From Akanthomyces muscarius (taxonomy: Eukaryota > Ascomycota > Sordariomycetes > Hypocreales > Cordycipitaceae), in contig NC_079244.1 of the NCBI RefSeq assembly GCF_028009165.1, positions 310,001-374,000 on the forward strand: a DNA stretch of 64,000 bases, in the 5' to 3' direction. The notes below the pieces were generated by a model, which searched no databases, was not told the origin of the DNA, and saw only the letters and a program-made list of their open reading frames with translations. Position numbers and translations under genes: made by a program. This document shows positions 1 through 11,720 of this stretch, in pieces (within the stretch, counting starts at the first letter, position 1; each line of letters opens with the position of its first letter).

Positions 1-1883
1 AAGCAAAAGAACCAGGCGTTTTTGAGGCTTGCAAAAAAATAGACACCAGATCATTTTTCAGATAGCCTCGACCTAAAGTTGTCCAGGTGAGCCACACAGC
101 GCCAGTATGAGTTGGCGGCTTTCGTAGGTACAGTAGGTACTTAGGCAGAGTCTTTCAAGAGGTCTGGCTGCTCATTTAGCGACTTTGAACGTTGGCGCTA
201 TCCAGAACAATGTTCGCCACGCCCTACTGAGTACACAGGAAAGGATCCATTTTCCATTTTTATTTATTTATTTATTTATTTATTTGCCCCGGTAAGTTCC
301 AGCAGGGGGAGTGGGCGTCAACCCCACGAGACAAGAGTAGCAGACAGCCGACATTAGCCTGGGCCTTTGAGCTGTGGAGAAGTGGCTGACGGCCTCGGGG
401 ATAAATGACCGTGACTAACGTTAGTTTCGCACCAGTACCTTTGCAAGCGCAGCGAGGCTTGCCCGGGCGGTCGTCGTGCGCGAGAAGCGTCGGCCTTCCA
501 TTCCTAGAATAGCGACGGAGAATTTCGCCACGTCCCAGCCGATAATCGCCAGCTGGTCAACAACAAACTAGTTATACGGCTGGCAGTTAAAAAATGTGGC
601 GTTCAGTACTGGTCTAGAATTGTTACTAGCAGTTAACGTTAACTAGTTGACTAAAAATAAGATCATTGGCGTATCTATTACTCCGGGCGCGTCTATTACT
701 CCGAGTGACTGGAGCCCCATTCGGGTCAGTTGGGTCTCTTCCAGCTGGGGCTGCCTCAACCTGTTTACTTGTACGGGGTAGCGATGGCTGAATAAATTAA
801 TCAGCTGAGCTTGCCCGTCGCTTCGTTCCCGCCTGGTCAGGAGTGAACAGCCAACGACCAACTGGTAGCCTCTGTGGCGTTCTTGCCATGTGCAGGAAGT
901 GGACTGCAACATCCACTCTGCGTATTCCAAGTTAGCGGGCTGGGGCATGTACCCCAATGCCCCAGGAACTTTTGAATTCTTCATGCACTAGCGAAATGGG
1001 GGCGGTCCGTTCTGGCGGCGAGCAAAAACGGTTGGCCGTACCGACCAAACTGGTACTGGTACAATCCCTTTGACTGCGGAGGAGGAGCAAGGAGGTATTT
1101 TGCAAGGGTATTAACCAATCATATGCTATAAGAAACTAGGTACTTTGCATGGTAGTGATTGACCACTCAGGGGAAGTACCGCAGCGTAGGTAGCAACCAG
1201 GGTCTACTTCTGACAACACTCAGGCACAAGGATGAGACTGTATCTAGCAGCTCGTGGCCTTTTCTTAAGTGAGTTTTGTAGGCTCATTCCAAGTGCTAGG
1301 CGATTGCATTCATTAAACAATCATCTCCCATTTTGTATGGTCAGTCCCGCATTTTAATTTCGCAGGCTAGCCACCACTTTCATGAGACGGCTCCCCTTAG
1401 CAGGCCAGTTCACAAGACACGTTCCAGCTCGTCATGAGAGCAGAGAAAGAGTTCAAGCAGAACATCCCAGATGGAAATAGTTCTGGAAGTCTTGCTTGCT
1501 ACTTTTGCTATCGCGTGCTCCGAGCAGACTTTTCGGAGACGACCCAGCTCACAAGAGGTGGGGTGTATTTGTCTTTGTGTTCGTCTGCCTGCGTTCTTTT
1601 GTTCATCCCATTAAACTGCATATTCGGCCTTTTTTAATGGAAGCGATAGCGGCTTTACAAAGAGAAGTAAAGTCTAAAAGTTGGCGATTTCCTTGACATA
1701 GTATGGATGTGAGATAATCGATTGCTTAGCACCTCCAGACCCACAGTAGTGTTTTATTTGCGTCATCTACAGAGCCTGCCCGCTATCGAGTCTACCTCTC
1801 CATCCAACACCATCATCCGTTCCCATTGTCTGCCTCGCGCCGCCCCAAACGAGATCCAATTGGTCCCATTGCAATAAGAAGAA
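1..1883. other. Intergenic, no supported gene
   Basis: Only short overlapping frames without recognisable motifs occur here, on both strands (for example 643-984 minus and 1434-1637 plus). None has a family signature or convincing splice structure. The stretch just before 1884 is presumably the promoter and 5' leader of the next gene. A TTTA microsatellite lies at 257-285. Confidence 0.6.
257..285. repeat. (TTTA)n microsatellite
   Basis: About seven tandem TTTA units are read directly in the sequence, between a TTTTCCA flank and a GCCCC flank. Confidence 0.9.
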
Positions 1884-2636
1884 ATGGCGCGATCTCGCAA
1901 AACTCCCACGTCCGGCACGACGACAACACTGCCGCCCCTTTCGCAGCCCGACCGCTCCGGTGCCGGCGTCGACGAGCAGACGCTCTTCAAGATTGCCGAG
2001 CAGCGACAGCTCTTTCAACAAGCGGCCGCGCGCGAAAAGCAATCAACGGTGGCTGCGAAACAGGTCCGCGTTACCGACGGCGAGAACGACTCGAGCGACG
2101 ATGATGAGGACGACGAGGTCCCGACGCTGTCGCCCGGTGCGGAGCGTGTCCTCGAGGCCATGCTCTGGACTACATCTCTCGCCATGCTGCACTTTACGTT
2201 TGACGTGCTTGTGCAGCACCAATACGGCACCGAAATTATGTGGTGGCAGATCTGCCAGCGGGCCTTCAGTGCCTGGGCCGGTATGTTTTCATCGGCCCCG
2301 GCGCCTGTGTCCCAACATGGCTAACATTCTCTAGTATTTTTACTCCTATTTTACGCGCTACACCCTCGAAAATCCGATGAGACTCTTCTCCCCGGCCTCC
2401 CCGCGCGATACCAGTCCCCGCTGCGACAAGCCGTCTTCTTCACCATAAGTGTCGTCTCTGGGTGCTACCTCATCTATGTGACCAACATGAAGGGCTACCT
2501 CGCCACGCAGAAGCGCGCCCCGCCGCTCGGCTGTCTCTGGATCTGGGCCGTCATGGAGCTGGACTTGCCATGGGCGACGCTGAGCTTGGTCGTGGCATCG
2601 GCCTACATCTATTTGAAGGGATACAATGTGAAATAG
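1884..2636 (+). CDS. Conserved fungal membrane protein (DUF7719-like)
   Basis: Two exons, 1884-2280 and 2335-2636, joined across a 54-bp GTATGT...CTAG intron, give 232 residues and a TAG stop. The N-terminal half is polar, with an acidic Ser/Asp/Glu run near residues 70-80. Three or four hydrophobic segments follow (around residues 93-115, 130-140, 160-180 and 205-225). A conserved-looking stretch reads NMKGYLATQKRAPPLGCLW, followed by a DLPWA motif, which I associate with the fungal DUF7719 family. The function is unknown and an integral membrane location is inferred. The downstream gene is convergent with only 16 bp between the two stop codons. The intron call rests on frame continuity and motif restoration. 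Confidence 0.75.
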
Positions 2637-2652
2637 AGCTCCTTCTCAGATA

Positions 2653-3417
2653 CTATGGTCGATATCCTGGGCTCTCTACCGCTTTCATAGATTTCGACTC
2701 CAATCTGCGAATCGCAACCGCCTGCGCTGCAATCGCAGCTTTTAACGACTCGCCCGCTTCCGTCTCGTGGGCAGATACCCGTTCCTCTAGCGCCTGCAGC
2801 CTCGACGCAATCATACTCAGCTGCAGAAACTGCACACGCTCCGTCAGCGCCTCGCGCTGACGCACCAATTCCAGCGCCTTTGTCCGCACGCCCAGCCATG
2901 CCACCGCCACTGATGGCCGTCCACCGTGCCACGTCCCCGGGATCAGCGACCACGAGACACCGAACCCGCCGCTACTGGTCGGTTCTTCCGCGCGCGACTC
3001 CACGTCGTTGATCATATCAAGTAGCCGCTGCTCGAGATTCAGCAAATCCTCCATGACAAAGGCAAACATGTGCTGCTCCGCGCGTTGCGACGGCAGCGGC
3101 GGTGCGCGACCGAGTCCTGTGCGTCTCCGCCGCAGCCACTCGGCGCCGCTCTTCTCGTCCACGCTGCTCCGGTCTGTGTCTTGGTCCTCACTCGCACGGG
3201 ACGCTGCTTCTTGTGTGTTGACAAGGTATGAAAGCCACGTTGATTCTGTCTTGTACCATGATAGACTCGTCTTCACGCGCAGGTACTCGGTGCTGCTGGT
3301 TTGCAGGTACCGAAAGCGCGCATAGGCCGTCGCCGCCACGGCAAAGACAAACGTCAGTAGGCCGGCAATATTGGACGCAATGGAAAGTGGTGAGTCCTGG
3401 TCGCCATGTTGGTCCAT
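2653..3417 (-). CDS. Membrane-anchored coiled-coil hypothetical protein
   Basis: An open frame of 332 codons exists, but an internal ATG at 3417 starts a 254-residue protein more typical in composition. It has a short polar head, one hydrophobic segment (around residues 12-32), then a long Arg/Glu-rich helical region with likely coiled coil near residues 130-150 and at the C terminus (ERVSAHETEAGE region). No enzyme motif is visible. It looks like a single-pass protein with a helical cytosolic part. The longer frame back to 3651 is open and could include a real upstream exon, so the start is uncertain. It is convergent with the preceding gene. Confidence 0.55.
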   Translation of the reverse strand: MDQHGDQDSPLSIASNIAGLLTFVFAVAATAYARFRYLQTSSTEYLRVKTSLSWYKTESTWLSYLVNTQEAASRASEDQDTDRSSVDEKSGAEWLRRRRTGLGRAPPLPSQRAEQHMFAFVMEDLLNLEQRLLDMINDVESRAEEPTSSGGFGVSWSLIPGTWHGGRPSVAVAWLGVRTKALELVRQREALTERVQFLQLSMIASRLQALEERVSAHETEAGESLKAAIAAQAVAIRRLESKSMKAVESPGYRP

Positions 3418-4019
3418 TTCCTGTTCCTCGCTGCTCTGGCCTCTGGCGTCTTTCTCTGGACTGCGTTCGCCCTGGCTGTCATAGACACTTGCTTTTTGCT
3501 GGGATTCGCTACGCTCGGCTTGTTTCTTGGCCTCGCTTCGCTCAATTAGACAATAGAGATTAGATCTGCCACGTAGATTCTGAAGGTATGAGAGTGGAAC
3601 ATGTGGAAAAAAAGAGGAGAGATGCAGGTTGAGAGATGAGATGCACTTCATGTCAGATGTGGCGGAGCATTAGCGCGACACTGCACGTGCGGCTGAGGCA
3701 GATCCTTGCCAGGTGTACTTTATGTGCTGCTCATGTGCAAATATCTATAGATTCCAATTTCTTGGTAACCCCCAAAGACCAAACTCGGGACGCCTTTGCA
3801 ATCCTTGCTGTTCTCACGAGTCCATTCACGCTTTTGCTGATTGTACTGAATTTACTCTTCGATATACGTAGATTAAAACTGTATATAACTCCATACACTA
3901 TAGGGACATTATATTTTAGTTACATATTACACCAATAATAAACATTATTATTATCAGGAAGAGAGACATACGATTTAAAATTGCTAAGTGTTTTACTGTT
4001 TCTATATTATTAAACAAAA
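3418..4019. other. Intergenic, GC content falling towards the AT-rich block
   Basis: This is the upstream region of the minus-strand gene. From about 3900 the sequence becomes strongly AT-rich as it approaches the transposon block. No gene is supported. Confidence 0.5.
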
Positions 4020-4021
4020 TA

Positions 4022-4073
4022 CAACGTGGTTAATAAACAAGCGGCGCAGATAAGCGAGCAGCGCACCTCTACT
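4022..4073 (+). repeat. Left terminal inverted repeat of the outer Fot1-type element
   Basis: This is the reverse complement of 14067-14117 with about six transition differences. It contains two staggered copies of a GCG-rich motif with an ATAAGCGAG core. It keeps more G and C than the surrounding RIPed sequence. Confidence 0.8.
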
Positions 4074-4109
4074 ATAAAACACTAACTTTTATCTTTATAT
4101 TATAATTAC

Positions 4110-5284
4110 TTAATAATAACTTATAGATAATACTTCTATAGAAGGCAATATAATTCTTACCTTATCTGCTATTAAAAAGTCACTTAAATTAAGCATCTAT
4201 AAAATAGCGAAGATCTATAACGTCCCTATAATAACTATCTAATACTAATATAATAGCTAAAACTTATAATATAATTATACTACTAACTTAAAGAAGCTTC
4301 CTAATTTAGAAGAGAGAGTTATAGTAAAATATATTCTCTAGCTAGATTTATAAGGCCTTCCCTCTTAGTATATAAATATAGAAGATATAGTGAACTAACT
4401 ACTAGCTAAATATAGTAATAAATATATTAAAGTGTATTAGATAAAAAACCTTATATAATAATAACTAGAGCTTACTATATATTTTTAATAGAGATATAAT
4501 TACTAGAGGGCTAAATATAAAGATCTAACTATTATTTATAGTTAGTTTATACTTTTAGAGAATATAATTATAAAATATAGTATTATAGAGTCTAATATCT
4601 ATAACTTTAATAAGACTAGGTTTCTAATAGTGTCAGGGACCTCGAAGCTATATAGTGGATGCTAGGGATACTCGGCTACGGTCTGGTATTGCTTGATCTT
4701 TTTGATCTCTGTGGCCGAGTGGTTTACCTAGCGCCCCGGTTCCTCACAAATAGGCTTTATTATAATAGAAATAGTTATTATAAGCTCTAATTAGGTTAGA
4801 AAAGTAAAAATAGTATAGCCTAATAATAAAAAATAGGTTATTATAATTTAGGTGGTAAATTCTTAGAGCTTAATAGTGTTATTATATATTATAATAAAGG
4901 GCTAAAAATACCTTATATCTTAGTATAAAGATAAACACTTACTTTTAGATTAGTATATTAATATAAGCTTAAATAGCTAAATAATAAATAAAATTAGTAT
5001 AAATTAGATTAAGTATTTTAATAAATATATAAAAGATTAAAAAAAGGGTAGTTATTACCTCCTAATTCTAAATAGCTATAAAAGTTACTATTTAACTACT
5101 TTTAAGCTTTTTTACTAAAAGAAGAATATTATTACCCTCTAAATACTTATATATTCTTCCTATATACTCTAGCTTTTAGATATTAGCTATTTTAGTCTAC
5201 TTAAAAAGACTTATAGGTAATAAATTAAAGATCTTATAAAAGCTAGTATTATATATATTACTAAAAAAGACTTCTTCTATAAGG
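4110..5284 (+). pseudogene. RIP-destroyed Fot1/pogo transposase (DDE superfamily)
   Basis: With its many TAG/TAA codons (former CAG/CAA/CGA/TGG sites) ignored, the plus strand reads as a pogo-type transposase. An HTH/CENP-B-like region comes first (LSIYKIAKIYNVP, then LEERVIVKYIL, about 4180-4340). The first catalytic motif reads YNFNKTRFLI at 4597-4630, where the family has YNFDETGF, so both acidic residues were changed by G-to-A mutation. A C-terminal stretch from 5152 (YSSYIL-LLDISYFSLLKK) matches the family's HSSHLLQPLDVGCF...LKK segment. The frame resumes correctly if the 118-bp insertion at 4631 and one copy of its target duplication are ignored. It ends abruptly at the gypsy LTR at 5285. 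It is non-functional. Confidence 0.85.
4631..4748. mobile_element. 118-bp TG...CA insertion with 5-bp target-site duplication
   Basis: A GC-rich, un-RIPed island starts TGTCAGGGACC and ends GGTTCCTCACA. It is flanked by perfect AATAG repeats at 4626-4630 and 4749-4753. Its ends are imperfect inverted repeats (14 of 20 positions match). It sits inside the first catalytic motif of the transposase relic, and that reading frame is exactly restored when it is removed with one AATAG copy, which proves it is an insertion. TG...CA ends and a 5-bp duplication fit a solo LTR of a very small LTR element. An internal TGGCCGAGTGG matches a tRNA A box, so a tRNA-derived origin is the alternative. Confidence 0.8.
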
Positions 5285-5470
5285 TGCTATTATTAAAGAG
5301 CTTTAGTTACTAGATAATCCTTAGGTTTTTAGAGTAATAGTGGAATTATCACTACCTCCTTACTACTCCCTTATTAGCAGCCTATAGCTATATAGTAGCT
5401 TTTTCATATATAATACCTCTAGTTGCCTATAACCTCCTACTAACTAATATACCCTATAAGTACCCTAATA
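5285..5470 (-). repeat. 3' LTR of RIPed gypsy element (heavily mutated copy)
   Basis: This aligns without gaps over 186 bp to 13881-14066. Differences are almost all C-to-T and G-to-A, and nearly all of the mutated states are in this copy. Confidence 0.85.
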
Positions 5471-7926
5471 GGCTGCCCTTCCTTTTTACACGTTATCTTA
5501 ACGTAAAGCCTTCTCTCCTTCTACTTCCCTATATATATATAGCTAGTACGCTATTACTCTATACTACTTCTATCTTAGAGGTTTATCTCTTATATAGTTA
5601 TAAGGCTAGGGTTTATTTTATAATTTACTTTTCTTTTAGTAATATTATTACTATTTATATATTATTACTTATATATTATAGAGTTAAAGCTTCTTTATAG
5701 TAAGCCTATTATTTATTTAACTTAGTTTTAGTACCTTCTAGCCTCTTTTATAATAAACTTTATTTTATTTTTATATTATATACTATTTATCTTATATTAT
5801 AGTATTAGCTTATACTTTTACTATATACTTTATATATATATATAGTAACTTACCTTCTTATTATTACTTCCTTTTTATTTTTAAGTTTAGCTACCTTTTA
5901 CTTTTATTCTTATCTTCTTAGCTATCTTACTAGCCTTAATAAGCTCTTATAATAATAAATAGCTATTAAAGACTTAATTTCTTACTTCTTCTTTCCTTCT
6001 TCTTTTAATAACCTTAAATTATATATTTTAATATTATCTTTATATTTACTTTATATATTATTATCTTATTTATTACTAACTTAATTTTTAGATTACTAAG
6101 TTTAACTACCCTATTATTATTTTTTTATTTTTTTATATATTTACTTATTACTTAGTTTAGTAAAGTTATAACTAATTTATATATAAAATTAAATAACTTT
6201 TTTTTTTTTTAAAAAGAAATTATTATATAGGTTTATTACTTCCTTACTAAGTCCTTACTAACTTATTATAAGTCTACTATTCTTATTATAGCCCTCTTCC
6301 CTTTTATATAAGTCTATATAAGTTTAAAGTAGGTTTATAGCTAACTTACTACTTAATACTATATAGCTCTATATAAGTAAGAATAAAAAAGGTCTATATA
6401 TTATTAGCCTATAAGTACTTCCTTATTATATTATTTTTACTATTAACTTATATTAAAGTTAAGATACTAGGTACTACTACTATTTTAAGTAGCTTATTAA
6501 TAAGGGTGCCTTTTATTAATATCTATAAACTAATAGTAAGTACTCTTTTCCCTACTAGTTCCCTATAACCTAACTATAAGCTAGATAAGTTATAAAAATA
6601 TTTTTACTATTAAGATAGTAATAAACCTTATATTATACTTACTATAAGTAAGTAGTAAGTTTTTAACTTACTCTAAGCTGTCTATTATTATAGTAATTTA
6701 GTAAGTAGTTCCTTTTCTCCCTTCGCCCTTACTACTAACTTACTACTAAGGCCCTATTCTTAAGGGTCTTTTAATTTAAGCTTAGAAGGTATTAAGTTAT
6801 ACTAATAAGGTTATTATAACCTTATAGGGTCTAAAACGCTATACTAATACTACTATAAACTAAGGCGCTTATACTAATATTACTATATATATATAGATTT
6901 TCTATATAAGAATAGCTTACTATTAGGGCGTTATTACTACTATTATAGCTATAAGTTTACTACTTTCTTATAGTGTCTTTAAAGCTAACTTATATATAGG
7001 CAGATCTTAATATTAAAGTCCTATTAGTATTAGCCTTATTAGATTTTAGTTAGGATAATAAAGAGGAGGAGGAGGAGTAAGTATTATACCCTTATTATAT
7101 TATTACTAGCTTTTAGGTAAAAGTGTTTTTAAGAAAAGTAAAGTTTTAGTACTATAAGCTTAATTTAAGCTTAAACTATCTTTATAGTATATTTATAGTA
7201 ATAAATTTATTAATAAAAGTTACTATTTTTCCCTACTTCTCTTATACTTCTCCTTTATCTCTTCTACTCTATAAACTTAATTTATAGTTAGGGCTATAGC
7301 TTTAGCTTATACTTTTTAAGTAGTGTTAGATCTATAAAGTTACTATACTTAATTTAAGAGTTTTCTATATTATTATAACCCTCTTATTTTACTTTAAAGA
7401 GCCTTTATTTACTATTATATTTATACCTTATAATTTCTTTAACTATATACTTATTATTATTCTTAAATAAGGCTTATATATTTAGCGCTATACTCTTATA
7501 ATAATTATATAGTTTAAAGCTAGATATATTAAATATATTATAAATTCTTAAGCTTTAAGGTAGGTTTAGTTTATATACTTATTTAACTATCCTAATTACT
7601 AAGATAATCTAAAAAGGTCTTATATACTTCTCTATAAGTTTATAAGTAGGTTATATTAATTTTAGATTTTTTATTAATAGTAATACCTAGTCCCTTACCT
7701 TATATTCTTTAAGCTATTTTTTATTATTATAGTATCTTATATACTACTTATTAGCTTTTTATATATATTTTATAGTGTTTTTATATATAATAAGTATTTC
7801 TTTTATATATTCCTAGACTTATATATTACCTATATTTAAGATAGGTATTAAAAGGTAGGTAGGCGTATAGCTTAGTAGTAACTTTATAGGTATATTATAG
7901 ATTACTACTTACTAACTTATATTATA

Positions 7927-9787
7927 ACGTAGTTTATAAGCGAGTAGGCCACCTAAGCGAGTAGGCTACCTTCTAGGACCTTATAATAAAAAATATACTT
8001 TAATAAACTGAAATAAAATCTAGTTAATAAAAATTAATTATAATTATTTAAAGAAGTGATTTCTATTACCTTTTTATATGTCCTAGAATTATAGCTAATT
8101 TTATTGTAATTATTATAGCGCTAATAGTGTGGCTTAAGCTATATTAATAGACCTAGACTTTTAGACTTATTATATCTTCTTTTACCCTTCTCTTATAACT
8201 AAGTAGCTAAATTTTTACTAGCCTTTAGAGTAAGAGATCCTCTAGTCTATAAGCGTTTTTTTTTTATATATTAGTACTAAGAAAGTTATATATTTACTAC
8301 CTCTAGCTTATTAATTTATTCTTATATTAATACTATCTATTATATTACTTTTATTATATACTTTAATAACTAAGAGATATTTATAATAATTTCACTTAAA
8401 GAGCTACTCTAATAGATCCTTATCCTTTTTTTAATATATTTTATTTAAGATAGAGCCTTTATTAGGTTATTAGGGGTTTTTAGAAGTTAGGGAAGTTCTT
8501 AACTATTAGTAGTACTAGGAGGTAATAGAGTCTATAACTTTATATTAAGCTATAAAATAATATATTCTAGATTAAAAGGATAAATCCTAATACCTTAAAA
8601 ACTATTAAGGATATTTAATTTAGTTATAAAAGCTTTATATACTAAGTAAACTATAAGGAAAAATTCTTTCTTAGTAATATAGGTGACCTTAGTATATATT
8701 AGATTATTAATTATATTACTATATATACGTTTTAATAACTAAAAATAGGTAATATCTAATAGTCAGAGTATATATAATAAATAAGTAAGTATATATAATA
8801 TAATTATATTATTTACCTTATAATATAGTTTAAAATCTATAAAGTAATAGCTTTTATACCTATTAAGGATTAATAGCCTATATTTACTAATTCTTTTAGT
8901 CTTTATATATAGATTAAAATACTTAAACTATTCTAAGTACTTCTTATTTATAGTCTATCTATTTTTAGTAATAAAAATAGCTTAGTTATAAGGTAAGGGG
9001 CTATTTTTATACTAAGAGGAGAGGTAGGTTTTACCTATAATAATAATAAATAGAGGAATAATAATACTAGCTATACTAATATACTTTATTATTATCGCCT
9101 AAGTATAATTTCCTTATTATATTTTCTAACCTTTTTAATATCTTTCTATACCTATAATAACCGTTTTAAATAATATTTAGCCTATTATAAAGCCTGTCTT
9201 ATTAAAGTTATAAATCTCCCCCTTTTATATACTATATTTTATAATAGTGTTTTCTATAAGCTAAAACTAGTCTTAATATTACTTTAGATCTTTATATTAG
9301 ACTCTTTAATAGTTAATTTAATATAATAAATATATAATAAGTTCTAAGTATTACCTAATAAAGTTTATAGACTAGTACCTCCTAACTAGAATGTTATATT
9401 TAAGCTCTAATAGGCGGTTAGTTATAGCTTTTACGTTATATAGGTAAGACAGCTAAGATTATATATCTAGATTAAGAATATACTAAATAAAGAGATCTTC
9501 TTCTTTATTTATTAATTTTTAAGAGTATATTATTATATTAGTTTAGCTTAGTTATTCTTATTAATAATATATTAGTGTTATTTATAGTATATTATAGATA
9601 TAAGCTATACTTTAAAGTAATAGTATAAGGTCTTTTTTTAAAGCCTTAAGGGCGTTAATAATATCTTTTTTATTTAGAGTTAAAACTATTTTATCCTATT
9701 AAGTTAATAGAGTTTAAACACAGTTAATTAAAAAATAATATAAAGTGGCCTACTTATTTAGATAGCCCGCTCACTTATAAACTATAT
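7927..9787 (-). mobile_element. Second RIPed Fot1/pogo-type transposon nested in the gypsy element
   Basis: Inverted repeats begin ACGTAGTTTATAAG on the left (7927) and, on the opposite strand, ATATAGTTTATAAG at 9787, extending about 45 bp. TA dinucleotides flank both ends (7925-7926 and 9788-9789), the target duplication of the Tc1/mariner/pogo superfamily. On the minus strand, 9181-9218 reads EIYNFNKTGFIIG, the RIPed version of the first catalytic motif of Fot1 transposases. The rest is too mutated to read confidently. Its terminal repeats share the ATAAGCGAG motif with the outer element, which suggests related families. It lies between the gypsy pol core and the integrase tail. Confidence 0.8.
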
Positions 9788-11399
9788 TAAGTAAATTATA
9801 CTATAAATAGTTTTTTAACCTAATTAGTCTATTTAATATTATAAAATATATATAGGTAGTATTCTAATACCTAATTTATACGTTCTATTAGACTGTCTAT
9901 TTATAGGTAGAATATAACACTAAGTTGCCACTTATACGCTATAAGGTAGTAAAAGCTTCTCTAAAAGCTAGATATAAAGATACTACCTTAGTCTAAGATA
10001 ATACCTTTAGGTACTCTATATACTATAATAATTTTCTTATAGAAGATTTCTATAAGTCTATTACTAAATAGGTATATATTTATAGTAATATAAATATTAT
10101 ATTATATTACCTTATCTATTATTACTAGTATTATATTATATTTACTATATTACCTTTATTATTCTAGTAATTTAATAATAAGGTCTATTAATATTTCTTT
10201 AAATAGATAAGATAATAGTAGTAATAATATAAAAAGGCTATAAGGTTAATATATTCTAGGTTTTATTATTTAATATATATAATAGTGTTTTATATATATA
10301 TTAATATTATATCTTATTCCCTATTAGAAAAAAGATATAACTACTTTATATAGTATCTAGTAAATTCCCTAATATCTTATAGTAAGGTTATTATAGTATA
10401 GTTATAAGATCTCTACCCTCTCTCTAAGTAATATATAGATTCTCCCCTTATTTACTAAAAGGCCTACTATATTTACCACCTAGTAAACTCCCTAAATTCT
10501 TAGGTCTTCCTTATTACTATTATATAGTGCTTTCTTAGTTTATTTAATAAAGATATCTCCTTATTAGGCTACTAGTAGCTACTCTTATAGTGTTTTCTTA
10601 CTTAGTGTGTTATCTATATTATTACTACTTCTTTATAGCGCGTTCTTTAGCTACTTATTACTCTTAGCTATCTAAGTACTCCTTTAGTTTACCCTAATAT
10701 AGTAAATTTTTATATTATACCTATTATTCTTTATTTATATAAAATAGTTTAAAAATTATAATAATAGTTATTCTATATATAACTTATTTATATCTATTTT
10801 ATAGTTTACTTAATATAATAAAGTATCTATAAGGTTATACTTACCTAGTCTAAAAATAATTCTAAAGTTATATAGAGATAGTTTATCTATTACTACTACT
10901 TACTTATATAATAGTGTTTTCTTCTCTATAAGATAGCTATAGTTTAGGTAGTCTATAATAACGTTAATAGTTACTATTAGGTAGACTAGATAGTATCTCT
11001 ACTAGTAGAATACTACTAAAATTACTAATATCTCTATATTTAGTATTTAGTAATTTAGTTTAGCTCCTTATAACTTCCTTAATAAAAACACTATAAGATA
11101 TTAGTAAGTTCCTTATAATTATAATAATATTACTTTAATTATAAAGTCTAATATATCTATTTCTATATATATATAGGCTTTTAAATTGAACTATATAAGT
11201 ATAAACGCTTTCTTAAATAATAGCTTAAAGTACTAAAACGCCTATAATTTATAGATATTTAGTATAAATTTTACTAATACGCCTCTTTTTATTTTTTCTA
11301 TTAGAGGTACTATAATCTTACTAAAGTTCTTAATAAATTACCTATAGAAATTTATAAACCTTATAAATACCTAGATTTCTTTAATAGTAGTAGGTTATA

Positions 11400-11720
11400 A
11401 CTAGTTCGCTACTCTTTTAATATATTCTAAATCTATTTTAATTTTACCTAGTTTAATAATAAAGTTAAAGAATTTAACTATATTTATATTAAACTTACAC
11501 TTTTCTAAATTTAAAAATAGTCTAGCCTTATATAGCTTTATAAAGACCTAATAAATATACTATAAATAGTCTATAAGGTCCCTACTAAAAACTAAAATAT
11601 TATCTAAGTATATAATATAGATATAATTAATATCTTTATATAAGGTAGTATTAATATATTCTTAAAATAATATAGGCACTTTAGTTAGCTTAAATAGTAA
11701 TACTAAGTACTTAAAGTGTC
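11400..11720 (-). pseudogene. RIPed reverse transcriptase core of the gypsy element
   Basis: Reading the minus strand and ignoring stops, a LFKLTKVPILF-like stretch (family PFGLTNAPATF) is followed at 11581-11619 by YIIYLDNILVFSR. Here the catalytic YLDD has become YLDN. Then comes a LFLNLEKCKFNINIVKFF stretch, the expected fingers/palm segment after the active site. The order and spacing are those of Ty3/gypsy reverse transcriptases. Loss of the second catalytic aspartate and many stops make it inactive. Confidence 0.85.

Noticed and set aside
643..984. 113-codon minus-strand frame near the window start
   Set aside because: No recognisable motif, neighbour logic or splice signals.
5471..7500. 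Left interior of the RIPed gypsy element as a possible extra gene, like the antisense ORF of the intact element
   Set aside because: The sequence is too mutated to read any family motif on either strand.
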